Assembly: GCA_013350335.1 (NCBI GenBank)
Contig: CM023538.1
Location: 47,238,201 to 47,302,200, forward strand
Source: Chimonanthus salicifolius
Taxonomy: Eukaryota > Streptophyta > Magnoliopsida > Laurales > Calycanthaceae
DNA: 64,000 bases
Direction: 5' to 3'
The notes beneath the pieces are model-generated. The model had not been told where the DNA came from. It ran no database searches and was given only the letters and a program-made list of their open reading frames with translations. Positions 57,658-64,000 of the stretch are shown here, piece after piece. A program made the position numbers and the translations under genes. How positions within the stretch are numbered: the stretch's first letter is position 1; every line of letters begins with the position of its first letter.

Positions 57658-57852
57658 TGTAACTACCCGTCCCGCTAGGACAATATTGTCCATTTTGATC
57701 CTACACACGGACCCGCACAACTTTGCATCCGCGGACCAACCCACTGTTGCTCCTAAAAAGCCTTTTGCTAGAAGGAGGAAGGCTACCACTTATATACCAG
57801 GGAATTTTCAATACAACTAACAATGTGAGACTTTTTGGAGCGGGGTATTACA
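57658..57852 (+). mobile_element. Solo LTR / short TRIM-like element (195 bp) with CCACC target duplication
   Basis: Begins TGTAACTACCCGTCCCGCTA and ends GGGGTATTACA, with TG...CA ends and an inverted TGTAA/TTACA terminus. A perfect 5-bp duplication CCACC is at 57653-57657 and 57853-57857. Interior includes GGACAATATTGTCC (palindromic) and TTATATACCAGG. No coding capacity. Start matches the 16,235 insert at 19 of 20 bases. Confidence 0.82.
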
Positions 57853-57857
57853 CCACC

Positions 57858-59043
57858 CTTGAAGCAATTGGGACCCCACACGATGAGTTGGAGGGACAAA
57901 ACCCTAGCCATTAAGTGTTGTTGCAAATTTGAGTTGGAAGGGAGAGTTTCCAACCTAAATTGGTGGCTTGGGTTATGCATGGACTCTAAACGACTCCCAG
58001 TGGAACATGGACAATGATAAGGTGGTGCATGGAGGTGGATCATTCCTATTGGTTGGAACAACAAAGCAAATTAAGTTGGCGCAAATGATTTCATATTTTC
58101 ATAAAATTAAGTTAATTGGAAATCTCATTAAATAACTTTTCTAACAAATCAAAATTTACACAATTCTAATATCCATAGAGAAATTTATGATCGTTTTTTT
58201 AATCAAGTGTCATAGAGCGACGGAAAACTCTACTGTTGTGTTTTCTAATTAGGAAACTTAGGAGTAGCACCATCCACCCACGCCTTTGCACTTTTTTTTC
58301 TCTCTTTCTCTCCTCCACCAAGCACCTATAAACAAGGGTGTTGGCTGCATACTTGTACACACGAATTTGGGATTGGAGACTTAGTTGTAAAAAGAGATTT
58401 TCATTTAAAATTCTGCATAAATTCATTTAAATCTGATTGGTGTGATTGGGTTTGCATTTTATTTTTTTTTCTAGTAAATTCGAACCTAATTTTCATTGGA
58501 AACTTGGTTTCACCACGGTTTTGTAAGTTGTCAACTTCCTGACGAAATTTGGGGCCTTTTCTATTCTTTTGGTGAGAAGTTTGATCAGGTTCAACATTTC
58601 TAATTGAATTTTCGGTTGTCCACAATTGAGTTGAAATTCAATTAGTTGTTGGAAGGGAAGAGAGATCCGAGGAACTCTTTGAAATTCTGGCGGTTGAACA
58701 ATTCGAGTTTTCTCAAGTGCCTAGTAACTTGAGCTGGGCTTGAGTTCGCCATTCTTTTATTTGAAGGCTTAAGGAGATTTTCCAAACTGATCATTGCCTT
58801 TATCACCAAGACAATTTTCTACCATTAAATAGACCACTGCATAATTTTCTCTATTATTGCATATATGACCATTTAGTGCAAAACTTCTAAATTTTATTTG
58901 TGAACCAGAATTCTACAATTCTTGTACAAATTTCAACTGATGATTCTACAAAAGAACACTTAAAATATAACTCCTTTCACCAATGTTCCATTCCATTACA
59001 TTATCAACTCAATTGGAGAAATTGTGTCTACTTATTATGTACA
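57858..59043. other. Intergenic DNA / 3' flank of the membrane-protein gene
   Basis: No domain-bearing frame. The part just below 59,044 should hold the 3' UTR of the minus-strand gene. Confidence 0.4.
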
Positions 59044-62000
59044 TCACACTGAGCCTAGGCTTCGTTTGAACACTGATGATTGAGGATACCATTTCAACAG
59101 CAAGTAGTGTTTTGTTTTTATTATCAGGAAAAAGATGGCATAGCATGGGATATGCAGCACTGCCACTTCTAGGTACCTGTCAATTCAAATGAGAAAACAC
59201 GTTGTGTAATACAACTACTAAAAAAGATGAAAATGAAATGGGGAATAGATAGGGACAACAATCCTTCTGATAACAATAGATACCAGTATACCTTCTCAGC
59301 ACTTAAATGATGACAAGTGGACAAAACGAAAAGCTTGGTATTCCTTATTATAAAAAACATCGGTTCCCCTATCACTTCCCAAGAAAATGACGTCTCTTAA
59401 GCACTAGTTAAGGAGACGTGGTGGCTACTTAATTTCGATTGGATGGCTATCATTTCCTCACCATGTTTTTGTCCTAGTTACTGTTTGTGAAATGTGCATT
59501 AAACCTAATTAGGATTGAACGTCAATTGAAGGCTGCATTCAGATGGGGCAAAAAATTTTGTTTATTCTGTGGATGATTTTGACAAACTATTGATTCTACA
59601 CTGAATTAAAAGTGGGAGAGAGGAAAGTGACAAGGATTGTAGATAAATAGGAATCACTTCATAGAAAATAGAGAGAACTTTCTCTAGGTGCAGTTAACAT
59701 TTCTCTTGGAGATTTGGTAATTTTTTTTACCATTCTAAACAGAAATGAAACATGACATTTTGAAGCATTTCTTTTTTCGGATCTGCTTTAGTAAATAAAA
59801 TTTACTTTAGTACAGAAAACAAGAATATCATACGGGCTTCCACTTCTATCTACACGGTAGTGTTCTATATGTAGTCATGCAACCCCTAATGACCCACTGT
59901 GATTTTTTCGGTACACTACTATCTGAGTTGAAACACTGCAAATAAGATTTAGGTACAATCAAGCTGCCTGAGATATTATGAGAAATGGGGCATTCATGAA
60001 GTGAAATGATATTGGCCATACTGCAACTGCCTTCATTTGAACACATTTGATTGTCTGGGTGTATCTATTAGAAATAACACTTTGGAACTTCTTCGCGAGA
60101 CTGGTAGGGGTGTCTTGGGTGTTAGACGCATCATGTAAGGGAGTAAAAGGAGTTGGACGTTGTCACCTTTTAGATTGAAATTAAGGAAAGCGTGGCATAC
60201 CATACTTAGGGTAGTCCTATGGTCATTATGGAAAGAAAGGAATGCAAGGATCTTAGAGGGTAAAAAAAAAGAAGTAAAGGAGATAATATCTAGCACCATG
60301 GGGAGATTGTGAGTGGTTAATGTCTAATAGAGAGTTTGAAGAATACAAAATGAAAGACCTGTTATTATCATGGGAAGGTTGTATACGTATAAATTTAACA
60401 TAGACGGCGCCACTTTTTAAAACCCGGGCCCAACAGGGATTTTTTTTTTGGGGGGGACGGGGGGTTCGGGATTCAAGAGGTGTCTCTTCCTTGATGTTTT
60501 CAGAATCTTTGGGTATAAGAGACTCAAACAAAGTAGAACTCTTAGCTATTAGAAGGTCTCTCGTATTGTGAAGGATTGAGGGTCAGGGAAAATTTATTAT
60601 TGAAGGAGACTCAGCAAATGCCATAAAATGGGCTAAGGGGAGAAAAAGGTCCCCGTGGAGACTGATGACAGTGGTAAGGGAAATTAAGAGCTTATACATA
60701 GGCTTAGAGGTGTCCTTTTAGCATGTTAGGTGAGCAGCCAATGGCATCGCGGATTTCTACGTGAAGCTGGGAGTAAATGCCACATTCAATAGCATCTGTC
60801 ACCTGTGATACATTGGGCTGTGGCCTATGGAATATTCTTCGTGGGCTTGTCTAGGTTATCTACGAGGTCTTTGTATGCTTTAGTCGTTGTGGGTCTAAGT
60901 CACCTTTCCATTGTATCTCTACTACCTTTTATTCTTCTTAATATATTTGATTTGGTTACCTTTCAAAAAAAAACTGAAGGAGGGCATGCCTAGAATGAGA
61001 TTAATTAAATCATGCCCCCTTCTTGCATATCTGCAATTATGGTGCGTTTTTCTACTTCTTTTGTGATCTTAACATTCTGATCATTTTGTATCCCTTCCAC
61101 TCTCATTCTTGAACTAAATTTCTTAACATATTTTCAGAACACATGTTCTGCTTTCAGAAGAAACATGTACAATTATATTTTTAATCATTTCTATAAAAAT
61201 GCATCAAACCAATTTCCTTACCATGCATCTATAAGATTATTGATTCATCCTAATTGAAACCCTTCATTCAAAGACCCATGGGAATATGTGACGGAATGAC
61301 ACTTAAAGTTGAAATTCGTTCCCAACCATGGGCTTGTTGCATTGGTTAGGCCTACCACTTTAGTCTTCCCATAGAGCTTGGGTTCGTGCTCCCCTGATAG
61401 ACTTATCTCCTACTTCCTAGCCAGTGGGACTGAAAAAGAAAATATATAAATAAAAGTTGAAATCCATTTGAAGACGTTAATATACATACCTTAGTGGAGC
61501 ATAAGGTGAAGACAGATCCAGAAATGAGTATGGCCACCTGTAAGAAATGAAATCAAAACTATAAGCAGTGCCACATAGAGACTATTGTGACAGTGAGAAT
61601 AGAATTGAATGGAATATATGAGCCTGCAAAGCCTATTCATCCATTCCATTCTACTTTATCCCTTGATTGTCCTAAAAGACTTGCAGATTTAGAGCAGATA
61701 TTGGATTTCAGAAACAGCATTATTTGCACGGCATCATTTTTGTAATGGGTGTGGCCCTTTTCTCCAAGAAAGTTGAACTTACAGGGTCTACATATGACCA
61801 ATGACAGGCTCCAATTGTCTACCATTGGTCAGTCGTTAAATCAACATTTCCCTTGACCTCGTAAGATAAAATGCCATTAAGAAAAACAAACAACCGAGTG
61901 TACCAGAGTGAGACAGAAGCATGGATGATCCATTGGAAAATGACATATGTAGCAGTCCACAAGATAAAGTAGGAGATCCTGAACCAAGGGAATTGCTGAA

Positions 62001-62163
62001 AGAGGGTAGAGGCCAAATTAGCATGTCAGATTCATAGAAAATCATCAGGAGAATCAATGATTCACAATGGACTGTTGCTGACAAGAGTACAACTCACCAA
62101 GCAATTCAAAGCAGTGTCAACAAGAAGGAAGACAGCATTTACTGAATGCATACTAACCAATAG
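59044..62163 (-). CDS. Rolling-stone-like (At1g10660-type) multi-pass membrane protein, last four exons
   Basis: Minus-strand exons 62098-62163 (66 nt), 61904-61995 (92), 61490-61537 (48) and 59044-59176 (133, TGA) join in frame with GT-AG borders: LLVSMHSVNAVFLLVDTALN; FPWFRISYFILWTATYVIFQ then WIIHASVSLW; WPYSFLDLSSPYAPL; YLEVAVLHIPCYAIFFLIIK, TKHYLLLKWYP. Three hydrophobic segments and the SLWWPY...SPYAPL / HIPCYAIF motifs are those of a plant family of multi-spanning membrane proteins distantly related to animal rolling stone; function unknown. The codon split across exons (TG|G for Trp, AG|G for Arg) is correct at every junction. The protein ends about 13 residues after the conserved KHYLL, as usual. 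Where relatives have Trp in APLWY, this gene has Arg. The N-terminal half is upstream, not found before the window end. A LINE relic and a SINE lie in the 2.3-kb last intron. Confidence 0.85.
60030..60975 (+). pseudogene. LINE 3' relic: post-RT and RNase H regions with poly-A tail
   Basis: Plus-strand pieces in order: VVLWSLWKERNARILEGKKK, YKFNIDGATF with NPGPTGI (start of RNase H), an IEGDSANAIKWAKGR-like piece (needs a frame change), REIKSLYIGLEVSF-like, and a remnant of the HVRR-ANGIADF motif. A T-rich untranslated end and AAAAAAAAA at 60,966-60,974 follow. Several stops and frameshifts. It lies antisense in the last intron of the rolling-stone-like gene. Confidence 0.8.
61316..61452 (+). 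mobile_element. tRNA-derived SINE (137 bp) with perfect 11-bp target duplication
   Basis: Head GGGCTTGTTGCATTGGTTAG (A box) and CTTGGGTTCGTGCTCCCC (B box), then a body ending AGTGGGACTGAAAAAGAAAA. AAAGTTGAAAT is repeated exactly at 61305-61315 and 61453-61463. In the last intron of the rolling-stone-like gene. Confidence 0.8.
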
Positions 62164-64000
62164 CTGCCATACAAAGTAACAGATGTTTGAGAATAAGAAG
62201 CAATGCACATCCATTTTTTCTTTTATTTTTTCCTCATTTTCATGGGAAGTTAAGTAATATAGACTGCTAAGAGCAATAAGAATTAACCGCCTTCTGCCAT
62301 AAATAAGAAAACTTAAAATGGCTTGAGAGCTACCATTCAACTATTCAAACCCTTAAATAGCTCGAGTCCAAAGTAATATTACTATTCAATTAATTTTTTT
62401 TGAAACTTGTAATGTGATGAATAATGAGTTAGCTGGTAATATGATGCTGGCTATATGTGATATCTAGTTGAAATCTAAAATGTGGACCCCACCCTTCATG
62501 ATATTGTTGATACTAACCCAAGCCCAGAATCACTGGGTAGCATTAGCAGGTTAAATGAGGAAGACTTGTCGTCAGTTGAGTTGGGTTGACCACCAACAAT
62601 AGCAAGTACACATCCAACTCAAACCCGACCTGTTTATTGACAAGGCTAAAAATACCAACCTGAAACTGATAAGTTACAGATGGGCTTCTGGTGTACATAA
62701 ACTTACATGGCTAGCCATTTGATCCAACCTGAAAGTTAGGCGTGGATCCATTCTTGAACCCAATCAGTAATCAGATCTAGTTCCAGATTTGGGACTTCGA
62801 TACAACTAACATATGTGGTGGGTTTGGATAGCATGATATCCATATCCAATTACCCAAGTAGAATACTTTTCTCTAATTTTTAAAGTTGTGATATTAATAG
62901 TTGACATAAATTATATCTAATATATGTAATTACATGAAACTGCAATAGTATATAATCTAAGTTGTTATCTCTCTTTTGACTCCTTTTTATCCTAAATACA
63001 TATTAAAATTATAAAAACAAATAAAATATCAAAGTTCATCTAGTATTTGAATATGGATTTGGATGATCTGGATCCCAGTTGGATTTGGACATGGACCTTA
63101 GTTCAATATTGTGTCAGAATCAGATTTTGGTTCAGATATGAGTTTTGCTAATTGATTTGGATTTGAATCCACCAAGGGTCCCACTTGAACCACCCTGGTA
63201 GCCAACAATCAATGACAGCTATAACTAATAGGTTTATCTGAAAGTAGAGAGTAAGAAATAAAATGATCTATTACTACATTGTGCTAACTTTTGGTACTTC
63301 AGGTACAAATGTAGAACCTAACAGAGGATCTGATTTAGATATAATCAATAGGATGGAAGCGAAGTAGGCTACAAATGTAAGAAAACCAGTGGGTGGTTGT
63401 GTAATAGAAGAGTACATCACTGACTAAAGGAGAGATTCTATAAAATAACAGTATTACCTATCATGCTGTATTCACACAGGTTCTAGGTAATGAGAACACG
63501 TGGATAAAGTAATGGTGATAAAGATGTATATGCTAAGTGGATATGTGTAATGACATTCAGAGATATAATCAGAAATTTTTGCATTAGATGAAAGCCCCAA
63601 TGGATGAGAATATAAGAAACAGCGTTTGTGCGAAGGGTTGAAAGGTTACAGATGACAGTTCTAGAGGAAGGGGGAGGCTTTTTTATACTTGGATTGGGAG
63701 AGGAAGGACGGACATGGTAGATTGGGGAATCACTTGGAGTATGATCATTGATAGGGTAGAGTGGAAATTCAAACTTGCAAAAGATGAAACCATATAAATG
63801 CAAAAATGGCCATCATGATGATGGTGAGACTAATGCGAAACATACAGAGACAGTAGGGACTTATTTATTCTTTTGGCAAGTTTTCTGTGACTCGTTGCTG
63901 ACACTCCATCAGAATGGTATTGGGGCAAATCCGGTCTTAGGGACAGCATGATCTATGATGCAGCCATTGTCATTTATTCAACAATACCAATACACACTAC
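62164..64000. other. Upstream introns/flank of the rolling-stone-like gene; no exon recognised
   Basis: Should contain upstream exons or introns of the minus-strand gene, but no exon of the family was identified. 62,500-62,830 carries CCAAGCCCA/AACCCGACC words of dispersed plant repeats, and 63,050-63,170 has TGGATTTGGA-type repeats. The last 150 bases hold only short frames. Confidence 0.4.

Noticed and set aside
1..64000. A novel multi-gene biological system
   Set aside because: The host genes are unrelated in function and orientation, and all other coding remains belong to known transposon families.

Overview
This is a stretch of flowering-plant nuclear DNA: AT-rich, with small exons and long introns that have GT-AG (once GC-AG) borders, and with a heavy load of Copia, Gypsy, LINE, SINE and MITE copies. 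The lineage cannot be fixed from sequence alone. The gene style is dicot or early-diverging rather than grass-like. There are no operons, CRISPR arrays or other prokaryotic features.

Four host genes with intact exons, and one broken gene, can be supported. (1) 1-457, minus: a small multi-spanning membrane protein, cut by the window edge. (2) 10,717-21,521, minus: the last four exons of a TPR protein, whose two large introns (3.5 and 6.5 kb) hold LINE relics and a 2.0-kb LTR-like insert with an 88-bp minisatellite. (3) 27,337-34,288, minus: an LRR receptor-like-protein pseudogene split by two insertions, one of them a 2.9-kb non-autonomous LTR element with clear LTRs, PBS and PPT. (4) 43,570-53,436, plus: signal recognition particle receptor subunit beta, four exons seen. 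Its last intron is 8.5 kb, starts with a GC donor and carries a nearly complete Copia element, a second truncated Copia flanked by a ~225-bp target duplication, and a LINE tail. (5) 59,044-62,163, minus: the last four exons of a rolling-stone-like (At1g10660-type) membrane protein, with a LINE and a SINE in one intron.

Between these lie two copies of one dispersed repeat (2.67-3.07 and 8.83-9.28 kb), a TIR element with an 8-bp target duplication (6.25-6.86 kb), palindrome-rich repeats (7.3-8.8 kb), Gypsy gag (26.0-26.6 kb) and pol (37.4-38.8 kb) relics, several tRNA-derived SINEs, two Stowaway-type MITEs (54.6 and 55.3 kb) and a 195-bp solo LTR with a 5-bp target duplication (57.66 kb).

I see no new multi-gene system. 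The most unusual points are structural: the GC-AG host intron that absorbed several retroelements, the one-sided Copia insertion with a long target duplication, and a probable stop loss at the end of the SRP receptor beta gene. The genes are unrelated neighbours and do not form a pathway.
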